The notes beneath the pieces are model-generated. The model was not told the DNA's origin, searched no databases, and was given only the letters and a program-made list of their open reading frames with translations. Source: CAVVEC01 sp963770485 (lineage in GTDB: Bacteria > Acidobacteriota > Terriglobia > Terriglobales > Acidobacteriaceae). Taken from it: a stretch of DNA of 64,000 nucleotides. This document shows, one piece after another, positions 36,041-44,873 of this stretch (position 1 is its first letter; the number at the start of each line of letters is the position of its first letter). The stretch lies in the NCBI GenBank assembly GCA_963770485.1, contig CAVYPX010000001.1, positions 42,288 to 106,287 of the forward strand. The letters run 5' to 3'. The translations under genes and the position numbers were made by a program.

Positions 36041-39000
36041 ATGGTCCTCACGATTGCGAGTTTCGAACTTCGCCAGCGCCTGCGGCGCATCTCAACCTAC
36101 GTTTACTTTCTGGTCTTTTTCGCGCTTGCCGTACTGTTCACTTGCATGGCGGGTGGGGCGATTCCGAATGCCACGGTGGACTTCGGAACCGGCGGCAAAA
36201 TTTGGCTCAACTCGCCCTATGCTCTGAACGTCATTACGATGTACATCACCTTCTTCGGCATTGTGATCACGGGCGCCATCGCCGGGCAGGCCACCTTCCA
36301 GGATACTGACAACCACACGACGGATCTTTTCTATACCGCGCCGATCACGAAGTTCGATTATCTCGCGGGGCGGTTCCTGGGAGCGTTGGCGGTGCAGCTT
36401 CTGATTTTTTCCAGCGTGGGCCTGGGCGCGTACGTGGGTATGCGATTGCCCTGGCTCGACCCGACGCGGATCGGACCCAACAATGCCGCCGCCTACCTGC
36501 GACCTTACTTGATTCTGGTACTGCCCAATCTTATTCTGACCACGGCAATCTTTTTCGGCCTGGCGGCTCTATGGAAGAGGATGCTGCCAGTGTACGCGGC
36601 CAGCATCATCCTGCTGATCGGCTATTTCGTCGCCACGCAGTTTTCCACCAACCTGGTTGTCAACACGACTGCGGCATTGGCGGATCCGTTTGGAGCGAAC
36701 GCGGTGGACCGGCTCACGCAGTACTGGAGCCCGTTCCAGCGCAACACGCAGTTGATTCCCTTAGGTGGAGTCCTGCTCCTGAACCGCATCCTGTGGCTGG
36801 GGCTGGGTGCGGCCATTCTCGCGATTACCTACGCGAAATTCTCGTTGTCATATCCTGTGCAAGGCGGGAAGTCGAGAACGCAGATTGCAACCGACGAAGA
36901 AGTCCCAGCCTCATCCCCCCAGGTTTTATCGGTTGCGCATCCCACTTTCTCGACTGGAGCTTCGTGGCGCCAGTTCTTCTCTCTGACGCGAATTCAGTTC
37001 ACCGAAACCGTGAAGAATGTCTTCTTTATCGTGCTTCTTCTGGCCGGAGGTTTGTTCGCGAGTCTGGTGGCCAATCAAGTTAACAACCCGTTCGGCACCC
37101 GGACCTATCCCCTCACTTACGAGATGCTGGAGGGCGCAACTCAGGGATTGCTCGTCTTTGCCCTGGCGATCATCACCTTTTATGCAGGTGAGTTGGTCTG
37201 GCGCGAACGCGATGCCGGGCTCGACCAGATTGTGGATGCGCTCCCCGTACAGCGCTGGGTGTTGTTCACTTCCAAGCTGGCGGCATTGATGCTGGTGCAG
37301 ATCATTCTCGTGCTGGTAATCATGGCGTCTGGAATCTTCGTACAGGTCGCCCATGGCTACCATCACTTCGAGCTGGGTTTGTATCTTACCGATCTGTTCG
37401 GCATTCGTCTGGTCGGGTACTGGACACTGTGCGTTCTGGCCTTCTTTGTTCATATGCTGGTGAACCAGAAATATTTCGGGCACTTCGTGATGGTGCTTTA
37501 CTTTGTGAGCACACTCGCGCTACCGGCGATTGGCTTGCAGCACTATCTGTATCGGTTCGGTCAATCCCCGCCGTACATCTACTCCGACATGAACGGCTAT
37601 GGACCGTTCGCCGCGCCCGTGTTCTGGTTTCGTCTTTACTGGGCGATTGCCGCCGTCGCCCTGGCCATCCTAACGAATACGCTGTGGATACGGGGCAAGG
37701 AGAGCAGCGGGCGGGTCAGGCTCGGCATCGCGGCCAGCCGGTTTACTCGTCCTGCGATCGCCGGCCTGGCGACTTGCGCTGTCCTGCTGCTGGCAGTGGG
37801 CGGGTACATCTTTTACAACACGAACATTCTGAACCCTTATCTCACCACCAACGCCATCGATGAAGCCCGCGCCCAATACGAAAAGAAATACCGGCAATAC
37901 CAGGATCTGCCGCAGCCCAAAATTACCGATATCAACACGCAAATCGATCTTGATCCGGCCAACCGCAGTGTGGAGATGCGGGGTACGATGATGCTGGAAA
38001 ACAAAACTTCTTCGACGATCGATCGCGTGGCAATCACGGTATTACCGGTGGATCTTGCACCTACGCCTCCGCCACACCGCGAGATCCACAAACTAAGTTT
38101 CGCCGGTGGGCAAACTCTTCTAATTGAAGACAACAGACTCGGTTTCTATCTGTATCGCCTGTCCACACCCTTGGCACCCCGGGGCCGGATCGCACTCGAT
38201 TATGCGGTCGGCTATAAGAACGTCGGCTTCGTCAATAACACGCCGAACCTTGACATCACTTACAACGGAACGTTTCTGAACGACCGTTACGCTCCGTTTG
38301 TTGGATACGCCGCAGACATCGAACTGACCGACGACAGCACGCGGCACAAACACGGACTGGACAAAGCCAAACGCATGCCGACGCTCGAAGATTTGGCTGC
38401 GCGCAACGAGAACGGAATTGACAGCGAGGCCGACTGGATTCACCTGGAATCGACCGTCAGCACCAGCCCCGACCAGATCGCGATCATGCCGGGATACTTG
38501 CAAAAGGAATGGACAGAAAACGGCCGACGATACTTCCACTACAAGATGGACGCGCCCATCCTGAACATTTACTCGCTGAATTCCGCGCGTTACACGGTTC
38601 GCCGCGACCACTGGCACGAGGTGAACCTTGAGATCTACTATCAGGCGGGACATGAGTTCAACCTGGATCGCATGATGGATGGCATGAAGGCCAGCCTGGA
38701 TTACTGCAGCACGAATTTCAGTCCATTTCAGTTTCATCAGTTGCGCATCATCGAATTCCCCCGCTACGACACCTTTGCGGAATCCTTCGCCAACACAATT
38801 CCGTTCTCGGAGTCGATTGGCTTTATCACATACGTAGACCCCAAGACGGTCGAAGAGGTAGACATCCCTTTCTACGTCACTTCGCATGAGACCGCGCACC
38901 AGTGGTGGGCGCACCAGGTCATGAGCGCGAACGTGGAAGGCGGCACGTCAATTGTGGAGACGCTGGCCCAGTACACGGCCCTCATGGTGATGCAACACCG

Positions 39001-39655
39001 TTACGGAAGGGAATCAATGAACAAGTTCCTGCACCTGGAACTGAATAATTATCTTCGCGGGCGCGCGCAGGAGCGCAACGAAGAGCCTCCGCTGTACCGC
39101 GTGGATGTGAATCAGGGTTACATTCATTACGGCAAAGGCGCGGTGGTCATGTACGCCCTGCAGGACTACATCGGCGAAGACAACGTAAACAAGGCGCTGG
39201 CTGAATTCACCAAGGCGTTTGCCTTCAAAGGGCCGCCGTATCCCGTGTCGCTTGACCTGATTGGTTATCTGAAGAAATACACGCCGCCGGAGTACCAATA
39301 CTTGTACGACGATCTCTGGGAAAACATCACGCTCTACGACAACCGCGCCCGTACCGCGACCTACACCCAGCAAGCGGACGGCAAGTATGAGGTTGATCTC
39401 GTGGTCGAGGCCAAGAAATATCGTGCCGATGCCAAGGGTCAGGAGCATCCGATCGTGGTGAATGATCTGGTGGATATTGGAGTGCTCGATTCGGCGGGCC
39501 GTTACCTTTACCTGCAAAAGCAAAAGATTGATAAGGAACAGACCGAATTCAAGTTGGTCGTGGACAAACTTCCTGCGCAGGCGGGGATCGATCCGCTCAA
39601 CAAGCTGATCGACCGGAACCCAGACGATAACGTCATCAAGGTGGAGAAGCCTTAA
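36041..39655 (+). CDS. ABC-2 permease fused to M1 aminopeptidase domain (second copy)
   Basis: A 1204-residue paralog of 27126-30878. The membrane part (about 1-590) starts LTIASFELRQRLRRISTYVY and has many hydrophobic helices. The M1 domain has zinc site HETAH (949-953) followed by QWWAHQVMSANVEGG and the Glu in SIVETLAQYTALMV. It ends NPDDNVIKVEKP, which is the likely natural end of the family and makes the extra tail of the other copy stand out. It follows the (frameshifted) ATPase by 5 bases. ABC-2-type transport coupled to peptide hydrolysis on one polypeptide is inferred; the substrate is unknown. Confidence 0.9.
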   Translation: MVLTIASFELRQRLRRISTYVYFLVFFALAVLFTCMAGGAIPNATVDFGTGGKIWLNSPYALNVITMYITFFGIVITGAIAGQATFQDTDNHTTDLFYTAPITKFDYLAGRFLGALAVQLLIFSSVGLGAYVGMRLPWLDPTRIGPNNAAAYLRPYLILVLPNLILTTAIFFGLAALWKRMLPVYAASIILLIGYFVATQFSTNLVVNTTAALADPFGANAVDRLTQYWSPFQRNTQLIPLGGVLLLNRILWLGLGAAILAITYAKFSLSYPVQGGKSRTQIATDEEVPASSPQVLSVAHPTFSTGASWRQFFSLTRIQFTETVKNVFFIVLLLAGGLFASLVANQVNNPFGTRTYPLTYEMLEGATQGLLVFALAIITFYAGELVWRERDAGLDQIVDALPVQRWVLFTSKLAALMLVQIILVLVIMASGIFVQVAHGYHHFELGLYLTDLFGIRLVGYWTLCVLAFFVHMLVNQKYFGHFVMVLYFVSTLALPAIGLQHYLYRFGQSPPYIYSDMNGYGPFAAPVFWFRLYWAIAAVALAILTNTLWIRGKESSGRVRLGIAASRFTRPAIAGLATCAVLLLAVGGYIFYNTNILNPYLTTNAIDEARAQYEKKYRQYQDLPQPKITDINTQIDLDPANRSVEMRGTMMLENKTSSTIDRVAITVLPVDLAPTPPPHREIHKLSFAGGQTLLIEDNRLGFYLYRLSTPLAPRGRIALDYAVGYKNVGFVNNTPNLDITYNGTFLNDRYAPFVGYAADIELTDDSTRHKHGLDKAKRMPTLEDLAARNENGIDSEADWIHLESTVSTSPDQIAIMPGYLQKEWTENGRRYFHYKMDAPILNIYSLNSARYTVRRDHWHEVNLEIYYQAGHEFNLDRMMDGMKASLDYCSTNFSPFQFHQLRIIEFPRYDTFAESFANTIPFSESIGFITYVDPKTVEEVDIPFYVTSHETAHQWWAHQVMSANVEGGTSIVETLAQYTALMVMQHRYGRESMNKFLHLELNNYLRGRAQERNEEPPLYRVDVNQGYIHYGKGAVVMYALQDYIGEDNVNKALAEFTKAFAFKGPPYPVSLDLIGYLKKYTPPEYQYLYDDLWENITLYDNRARTATYTQQADGKYEVDLVVEAKKYRADAKGQEHPIVVNDLVDIGVLDSAGRYLYLQKQKIDKEQTEFKLVVDKLPAQAGIDPLNKLIDRNPDDNVIKVEKP

Positions 39656-39668
39656 CCGGCAGACGAAG

Positions 39669-39689
39669 GTATGCCGCTCGCAGGCATAC
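39669..39689. terminator. hairpin after second permease-peptidase
   Basis: GTATGCC (39669-39675) and GGCATAC (39683-39689) form a 7-bp stem with a 7-base loop, 13 bases after the stop at 39655 and before the convergent hydrolase gene. No strong T-run follows. Confidence 0.45.
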
Positions 39690-39735
39690 ATTGAACAAAC
39701 TAGTTGCCAGCCTGGAGTTCTCAGGCCGAGCGCCA

Positions 39736-40698
39736 CTACTGCTTCGCCTCCGGTGGTTGCACGAGATCCGGTATTCGCGCGATCACGGCCGGATCGACCG
39801 GCTTCAGCTTAAGTTGCTCAGTGAGAAACGCAATGCGGTCGCGGCGCGCCTCGGCATTCAAAGCATGGGGCGCGTCGTAAAGTTTGAAGCGCTTGGGCTC
39901 GCTGACAATCGCGGCGTATCCTCGAGCCCGGTCAGCATTGAGAAAATCCTCTTGCGTGGCGTACTGCAGAAACACGAAGGCGGGGACGGCGTGCGAGACA
40001 TACTTGCCCGCATCAAGCCAGGCATACTTGGCGACGAACGCGTCATATTTTTCGGCGCCGACCTTCTTGCGATTTTCCTGCTCTTCTTTCGACTTCAGGT
40101 CCTGTTCATCCGACAAGCCGCCGGCCATCAGTACAAATGCCTTGAAGCGTTTGTCAATGCCACTGAGGAATCCGCCTACCTCCGCGTTGTAGCTGTGGCC
40201 CACATAGGCCAGGCGCTCGGGATCCACATCCGGACGGGCCAGAAGCAAATCGGCGCCGCGGCGCATGTCCACGATCTGCTGCACGCGGTCGGTGATCTGC
40301 TGGATGCTGAGCGGGTCCTGGTCTTCTACATGGCCAGGGCGGGCGATTGGCCCATCGGTGAGCAATGAGACCACGCCAGCAGGGGCGAGAGCCACGGCTT
40401 CGTCGAGGAATTCCTTACGATTGAGGAATGCGGACCCCGGCATATACCAGTGGCCCCAAATCACGGCGGCGAACGGCCCTTTTCCGCTCGGCACGACCAG
40501 ATAGGCGGGAACCCGTCCGCCTTTTGGACTTGCATAAGAGATGTCGTGAACAGCAACCTCGCCTCGGTGCTCAACACCAGTTTCCTGGATACCAAGCGGT
40601 GCATTTTTGTCGTAGTCAAAGTGGCGCAGGAGGTCAGCGTCCTGAGCTAACAATGGCGAAGTGAGAATCAGCAGAATTGCGGCGAGCAGGGTTCGCAT
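39736..40698 (-). CDS. secreted alpha/beta hydrolase (dienelactone-hydrolase-like)
   Basis: A 320-residue protein with signal peptide (RTLLAAILLILTSPLLAQ). The alpha/beta-hydrolase core includes FAAVIWGHWYMPGS, RLAYVGHSYNAEVGGF (nucleophile Ser in GHSYN) and later acid and His positions: DAPHALNAEARRDRI carries the probable catalytic His. The arrangement is close to dienelactone hydrolase/acetyl-xylan-esterase-type enzymes. The substrate is unknown. The start at 40698 is preceded by AGGAG on the complementary strand. It is divergent from the selenoprotein-like gene at 40821. Confidence 0.85.
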   Translation of the reverse strand: MRTLLAAILLILTSPLLAQDADLLRHFDYDKNAPLGIQETGVEHRGEVAVHDISYASPKGGRVPAYLVVPSGKGPFAAVIWGHWYMPGSAFLNRKEFLDEAVALAPAGVVSLLTDGPIARPGHVEDQDPLSIQQITDRVQQIVDMRRGADLLLARPDVDPERLAYVGHSYNAEVGGFLSGIDKRFKAFVLMAGGLSDEQDLKSKEEQENRKKVGAEKYDAFVAKYAWLDAGKYVSHAVPAFVFLQYATQEDFLNADRARGYAAIVSEPKRFKLYDAPHALNAEARRDRIAFLTEQLKLKPVDPAVIARIPDLVQPPEAKQ

Positions 40699-40820
40699 TC
40701 GTGGCTCCTAGGAAGGTAATCATAGACTGGTAAGAGGAAGAAAAGTTAGCGGATTCCGCAAGCACGTTAGAGTCGGCCGTTGACCGCCATCGTACGATGC
40801 TATGCTGGTAAACTGGGCCC

Positions 40821-41552
40821 ATGGCACTGAACATGCCCATGCGAAAGTCTCTGATTCGCGTTTCAATTGCCTGCTTGGTCGTCTACGCGGCGTTGGTCGC
40901 GTTTATCTGGAGGTCCATGCATCAGCCTCCGGAAACCTTTGGGCGGGTCATGGCGAGAATGCCCGGCTGGGTGTACCTGGTCCTTCCATTCGAAACCTTG
41001 TGGGTCCAAGCCCGGGCTGGCAACTTGCGCACCGGTGACGCGGCGCCCGACTTCTCACTGATGAAAGTGGATAAGAGCGCGAGCATTCGGTTGTCCGCGC
41101 TGAATTCGGGGCAGCCGGTTGTGCTGGTGTTTGGGAGCTATACTTGACCTCCTTTTCGGCGGGAGGTTCCCGCCCTCAATCAACTTTACGAAAAGTATGG
41201 CAACCGCGTGGCATTTCTGGTGGTCTACATTCTGGAAGCGCATCCCAGCGATGTGTGGCAGATGGAGAGCAACATAAGGGACAAGATTGTCTTCGCCAGC
41301 CCGAAGGATTCCGAAGAACGCGCCCTCGTAGCGGGAGCGTGCGTGCGCAAGCTGGGGATTAAGTTTCCCGCTGTGCTCGATGGTTTCGAGAATGCGACGG
41401 AGAAGGCGTACACCGGCTGGCCGGACCGGATTTACCTGATCGACGCGAACGGACGGATCGCCTACAAGAGCAGACCTGGCCCGTTTGGCTTCAACCCTGA
41501 GGAACTGCGCGCTGCCCTGGAGCCGATCGCCGAGAGAGAGAGCGGAAAGTAG
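40821..41552 (+). CDS. deiodinase-like selenoprotein (in-frame TGA = Sec109)
   Basis: Two open stretches (40821-41144 and 41148-41552) lie in the same frame, separated only by one TGA (41145-41147). Read through, the 243-residue protein has an N-terminal membrane helix (about 11-31) and a thioredoxin-fold domain with FGSYT-U-PPF. Then follow VAFLVVYILEAHPSDVW (His141) and GPFGFNPEELRAAL. These match iodothyronine deiodinases, including the catalytic selenocysteine context (GS-x-T-U-PPF), the EAHPSD segment and the GPF-x-x-N segment. A stem-loop right after the TGA fits a bacterial SECIS. Iodothyronines are unlikely substrates in a bacterium; a peroxide- or thiol-dependent or dehalogenating role is open. 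The start may also be the ATG at 40833 or 40839. A weak TTGACC-N15-TATGCT promoter is upstream. Confidence 0.88.
41158..41174 (+). promoter_or_regulatory. candidate bacterial SECIS element
   Basis: GGCGGGA (41158-41164), loop GGT (41165-41167), TCCCGCC (41168-41174): a perfect 7-bp stem. The loop begins 17 bases after the TGA at 41145-41147, within the range for bacterial SECIS elements, which carry G/GU in the apical loop. It lies wholly in coding sequence (residues about 113-119), as bacterial SECIS elements do. Confidence 0.75.
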
Positions 41553-41557
41553 CGCGC

Positions 41558-41581
41558 TGGCAGCCGGAAGCAGTGCTGCCA
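41558..41581. promoter_or_regulatory. inverted repeat before tetR: TGGCAGC-N10-GCTGCCA
   Basis: Exact 7-bp arms at 41558-41564 and 41575-41581, in the 68-base gap between the selenoprotein gene and tetR. A TATACT -10-like box is at 41605-41610. It could be the TetR operator or a weak terminator of the selenoprotein gene. Confidence 0.45.
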
Positions 41582-41620
41582 ACCGATGGATCGTTTGTCT
41601 ACTGTATACTCGGTCCGCCG

Positions 41621-42208
41621 ATGACTCACGAAACCGTCACTGACTCCCGGCAGGAAATCCTGCGCGCGGCTGCCCGTCTTTTCCATAAGAAGGGGTTCGA
41701 CGCGACCTCGATGAGCGATGTGGCGGCTGCGCTCAAACTGAGCAAGGGTGGTCTGTACCATCATTTCCGTGGCAAAGACGAAATTCTGTTCAACCTGATG
41801 GAGCACGCGATGGAGATCACACAGGAACGGGTAATTCATCCCGTGCTCGGTATCACGAACCCGGAAGAGCGGCTGCGAGCGCTGATTCGCCGGCACGTTG
41901 AACTGGTGCTGAGCCCGCGCGACCGGGAGATCACCGTCATGCTGCACGAGAACCATCCTTTGCCGCCGGGGTTGCGCAAACGCATCAACCGGCGGAAAAA
42001 AGATTATGTCCATTTCGTGGAGAGCCTGGTGGCCGAGGTCCAGCGCATGCGGCAGGCCAAACGAGCGGTCACGCCGCGGGCAGCGGCTTTCGCCCTGCTG
42101 GGAATGATTAACTGGATTTACCAATGGCACCGACCGGAAGGAGCCCTTCAGGCGGACCAACTGGCACGCCAGTACGCCGACGTCTTCTTTGGAGGAGCGT
42201 TTCAGTGA
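41621..42208 (+). CDS. TetR-family transcriptional regulator
   Basis: From ATG 41621 the 195-residue protein begins SRQEILRAAARLFHKKGFDATSM, and the recognition helices are SDVAAALKLSKGGLYHHFRGKDE, typical TetR. The frame extends to 41573 but without homology. The ligand-binding domain (about 60-190) is helical, with IRRHVELVLSPRDREITVML and FALLGMINWIYQWHRPEGA. The latter pattern is shared by the KstR/FadR-like branch that senses acyl-CoAs. It is followed closely by a cupin gene (30 bases), which may be co-transcribed. An operator-like inverted repeat precedes it. Confidence 0.88.
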   Translation: MTHETVTDSRQEILRAAARLFHKKGFDATSMSDVAAALKLSKGGLYHHFRGKDEILFNLMEHAMEITQERVIHPVLGITNPEERLRALIRRHVELVLSPRDREITVMLHENHPLPPGLRKRINRRKKDYVHFVESLVAEVQRMRQAKRAVTPRAAAFALLGMINWIYQWHRPEGALQADQLARQYADVFFGGAFQ

Positions 42209-42237
42209 CTCCGATCAACGGGTAATCGTGGAGAGCC

Positions 42238-42582
42238 ATGCAAGCGTCAAACTTCTTCACAATCGCTGAATTAGAAAAACAGCGCCAACAGGCTGGGAAA
42301 CTCTACCTGGAATTTCTGCGGCTTCCGTCCATGAGCGCTGGTGTGTACGTGCTGCGTGCTGGCGGCACCGACCCGCAGTCGCCGCACAAAGAAGACGAAA
42401 TGTATTACGTCGTCAGCGGCCGGGCGCGGATGCGAGTCGGCGCCGAAGATCAAGCTATAGGCGAAGGCAGCGTCATTTTTGTGGAGGCAGGTGTAGAGCA
42501 TCGCTTCCACGACATCCAAGAAGAACTGGTCGTGCTGGTCTTCTTTGCGCCAGCAGAAAGCATAGAGTACGCGACGAGATAG
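42238..42582 (+). CDS. cupin domain protein
   Basis: A 114-residue single-domain cupin. Motif 1 is HKEDEMYYVVSGRARMRVG (metal-binding His, Glu positions), and motif 2 is VEAGVEHRFHDI with His. Cupins are small beta-barrel proteins that act as metal enzymes or sensors in the cytoplasm; the substrate cannot be told. It is on the same strand as tetR, 30 bases downstream, and convergent with the beta-propeller gene. Confidence 0.85.
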   Translation: MQASNFFTIAELEKQRQQAGKLYLEFLRLPSMSAGVYVLRAGGTDPQSPHKEDEMYYVVSGRARMRVGAEDQAIGEGSVIFVEAGVEHRFHDIQEELVVLVFFAPAESIEYATR

Positions 42583-42618
42583 CCGACTGCGCGCGCGCCG
42601 CGGCAGACGCGTCCCTCG

Positions 42619-43650
42619 CTATTTCCCCACGACCAGCACCACGAATGAATCCGGCAAAATCGTGTGCCTGGGGTGTGGTTGCTCCACGGTGGGCGCCGGA
42701 GGCGGCCCGAATTTCGCCGTCACCACAAAAACATTATGCGTCTTGGAATCAAGCGCCAGAGTGCGCGCTCCTTCTTGCGTCTTGACGTTATCTACGACGC
42801 TGAATTTGTTCGGTGATTCTTCGCGCACCACGGTGAGCACACCCTCGCCGCAGGAAGCGTAGGCAAGCCCAGTTTCCTCATCAAACGCCGTGGCATCGAC
42901 GCCGTCGCCGATGGGGAGCGTAGTAATGACCTTGCCGCTGTCGGCATCAACCACAGCCATCAGCTTGTTGTCGCAGCCCGAGAACAGGCGGCGGTTTTTG
43001 CGATCCATGGAGAGGCCGCTCGGTTCCTCGCACGGCGCCAGCGGCCAGCGCGATTTCACCTCCAGCTTGTTGGGGTCGATCGCGACTAACTGACTCTTGT
43101 CTTCGATGTTGACAAAAAGTTCGCCCTTACCGTCGCTGACCGCGAACTCCGGCTTGCCCTCCAGCTTGATTGTGCCCACCACTGTGCCTTTGGCGGCGTC
43201 GATCGCAGTCGAATCCTGGCTCCGGCCGTTGAAAGTGAAAACGCGTTTCGTGGCGGGGTCGTAAAGAATTGCGTCGGGATTCTCGCCCGCCTTGACTTTG
43301 GTGATCGGCTTCAGCGTTTGCAGGTCAAAGATCGTGACCGTGCCTTCGCGGCCGTTGCTGGTAAAACCTCGTCCGAGTTCCGGAGCAAACGCGATGCCGT
43401 GCACGCCGGGTGTATCGGGTATGTCTCCCACGGACTTGTCCGAATCGGCGTCCATCACCATGACATGGGTGGCGCGGGAGATAAAAAGCCGCCGCGAGGA
43501 GCTGTCGAGGTTCAGATAATCCCAGCCGCCATCGCCGCCGAGTTTGTAGGTCTGGATCACGCGGTAGCCCGAATCCGCCGCCATGGAAAAGCTCGCCAAA
43601 AGTAGAACGGAAAGGCCCAACCTCAACACTGTCGAGTACAAATGCTTCAT
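42619..43650 (-). CDS. secreted YVTN-type beta-propeller protein
   Basis: A 343-residue protein with signal peptide (RLGLSVLLLASFSMA). It is built of repeats of the form VVDADSGKVITTLPIGDGVDATAFDEETGLAYA..., about seven blades. This is the YVTN/cytochrome-D1-like propeller family. It binds ligands or proteins rather than catalysing; no metal or heme ligands are clearly placed. Two Cys are near PCEEPSGL and FSGCDNK. It is transcribed divergently from the DinB-like gene with a 470-base gap. Confidence 0.85.
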   Translation of the reverse strand: MKHLYSTVLRLGLSVLLLASFSMAADSGYRVIQTYKLGGDGGWDYLNLDSSSRRLFISRATHVMVMDADSDKSVGDIPDTPGVHGIAFAPELGRGFTSNGREGTVTIFDLQTLKPITKVKAGENPDAILYDPATKRVFTFNGRSQDSTAIDAAKGTVVGTIKLEGKPEFAVSDGKGELFVNIEDKSQLVAIDPNKLEVKSRWPLAPCEEPSGLSMDRKNRRLFSGCDNKLMAVVDADSGKVITTLPIGDGVDATAFDEETGLAYASCGEGVLTVVREESPNKFSVVDNVKTQEGARTLALDSKTHNVFVVTAKFGPPPAPTVEQPHPRHTILPDSFVVLVVGK

Positions 43651-44119
43651 GGGGATATGCCTCGCTTTCGAAGATCGGTTCTGCAGGACGACGGCTTATA
43701 CTAACGCCAGCTAGCTGAAGGCAAGCTTAACAGGATTCAGTTGCAATTTGTTCAGACCCGTTCTTGGTTTCCTCGCTCTGGAAGGGGCTGATGCTCTTCT
43801 ACATCAAACGATTTCTAAGCCTCGAAGTTGCAGCGACATTCTTGCTGGGTGGGCTGGGATATTGATGAAGCTGTTTTGACGGGTTTCTCCGCCAACAAAA
43901 CAACGAAAACCCAGTGGCCAGTTGTTAGTTCTCGGTTCTCAGACCAGGCGGAGCCGGCGCACCCATCGTTATTTCTCCAGAACTCTACCCCTTCCTACGC
44001 CTCAACATTCATGTAAAAACTTGTCCCCGGGGAGAGCCATTTTCCCAGCGGGCCCGTCTAAGCGAACCAGCAGCTTATCCAAGCAGCTTTTCTAAGCAGC
44101 TTTCTGAGGAGGAGGGGAC
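43651..44119. promoter_or_regulatory. divergent promoter region with AGCAGCTT direct repeats
   Basis: About 470 bases between the minus-strand propeller and plus-strand DinB-like gene, with no ORF that stands out. Short direct repeats of AGCAGCTT occur near 44069-44104, just before the GGAGGAGGGG ribosome-binding site of the DinB-like gene. No promoter was assigned. Confidence 0.4.
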
Positions 44120-44734
44120 ATGAAAAAAATGTTTGTGGCAGCATTGTTTCTTTTGTTCGGTCTGAATGCCGGGGTGATCGGTGCATCGGCGCAGAATTCG
44201 GATGCCGCGGCGAGCGCCGACCACACCGCCCCCAGCTATGACATGAAGGGCCAGTCCATGGCGGACCTGCAAGCGGTGCAGAAGAAGTTTGTGGACCTGG
44301 CCAACGCTCTTCCCACCGACAAACTCACGTGGCGTCCTTCGGCGGATTCTCGCTCGTTCGCGGAAGTCTTTCTCCACGTGGCAGGCGAGCGCTACGGGAT
44401 TCTGGGCCTGATGGGAAGTCCACCTCCAGCTGGATTCGACGACAAGACTTTTGAAAAGTCCACGACCGATAGAGCCCAGATCGTCGAGGAATTGAACAAG
44501 TCCTGGGACTTCACGCAGAAGGCGATTAACGGCATGACCAACGCTGATTTCGCGAAACTGCTTCCGAAACTCGGCCCTCAGGCGAATGCCGGCGACGTAG
44601 TTTATATTCTGGTCGCCGACGCACACGAGCACCTCGGGCAGTCGGTGGCTTACGCGCGCGAAAACGGCATCGTCCCACCGTGGACGGTCGAGGCGCAAAA
44701 GCAAGCCGCGGCAAAAAAGGCGGAGCAGAAGTAG
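44120..44734 (+). CDS. secreted DinB-family four-helix protein
   Basis: A 204-residue protein with a signal peptide (FVAALFLLFGLNAGVIGASAQ) preceded by a strong GGAGGAGGGG. The rest matches the DinB/YfiT four-helix bundle: DSRSFAEVFLHVAGERYG and the metal-His segment VADAHEHLGQSVAYARENGIVPPW. Many acidobacterial DinB-like proteins carry signal peptides. It may bind divalent metal and act as a thiol transferase; that is family inference. The C-terminus is Lys/Ala-rich (AQKQAAAKKAEQK). Confidence 0.88.
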   Translation: MKKMFVAALFLLFGLNAGVIGASAQNSDAAASADHTAPSYDMKGQSMADLQAVQKKFVDLANALPTDKLTWRPSADSRSFAEVFLHVAGERYGILGLMGSPPPAGFDDKTFEKSTTDRAQIVEELNKSWDFTQKAINGMTNADFAKLLPKLGPQANAGDVVYILVADAHEHLGQSVAYARENGIVPPWTVEAQKQAAAKKAEQK

Positions 44735-44873
44735 CGCTGGAAGTTAGCGAGTGGTTAGCGGGTGAGCTCGTCGAGCATCCAGCTCCCGATGCAGGAGGAG
44801 GCATCGGTCAGATTGCTGTAACGTGGTCGCCCACTAACCACTAGGTGCTAGCTACCAGCCACTAGCACTGCTC
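44735..44873. repeat. convergent gap with TAGC/ACTAGC tracts
   Basis: The gap between convergent genes has GTTAGCGAGTGGTTAGCGGG (44746-44765) and partly complementary CCACTAACCACTAGGTGCTAG (44828-44850). Similar AACCACTAGCTACTGACCACT occurs at 48652-48673, and related TGCTGAATACCGAGTGCTGAC at 49232-49252. These look like degenerate dispersed tracts; some may form transcript-end hairpins. Confidence 0.5.

Noticed and set aside
41208..41552. Separate small protein starting at GTG 41208
   Set aside because: It is in frame with 40821-41144, and the 20 codons between the TGA and the GTG encode deiodinase-like residues, so it belongs to one read-through gene.
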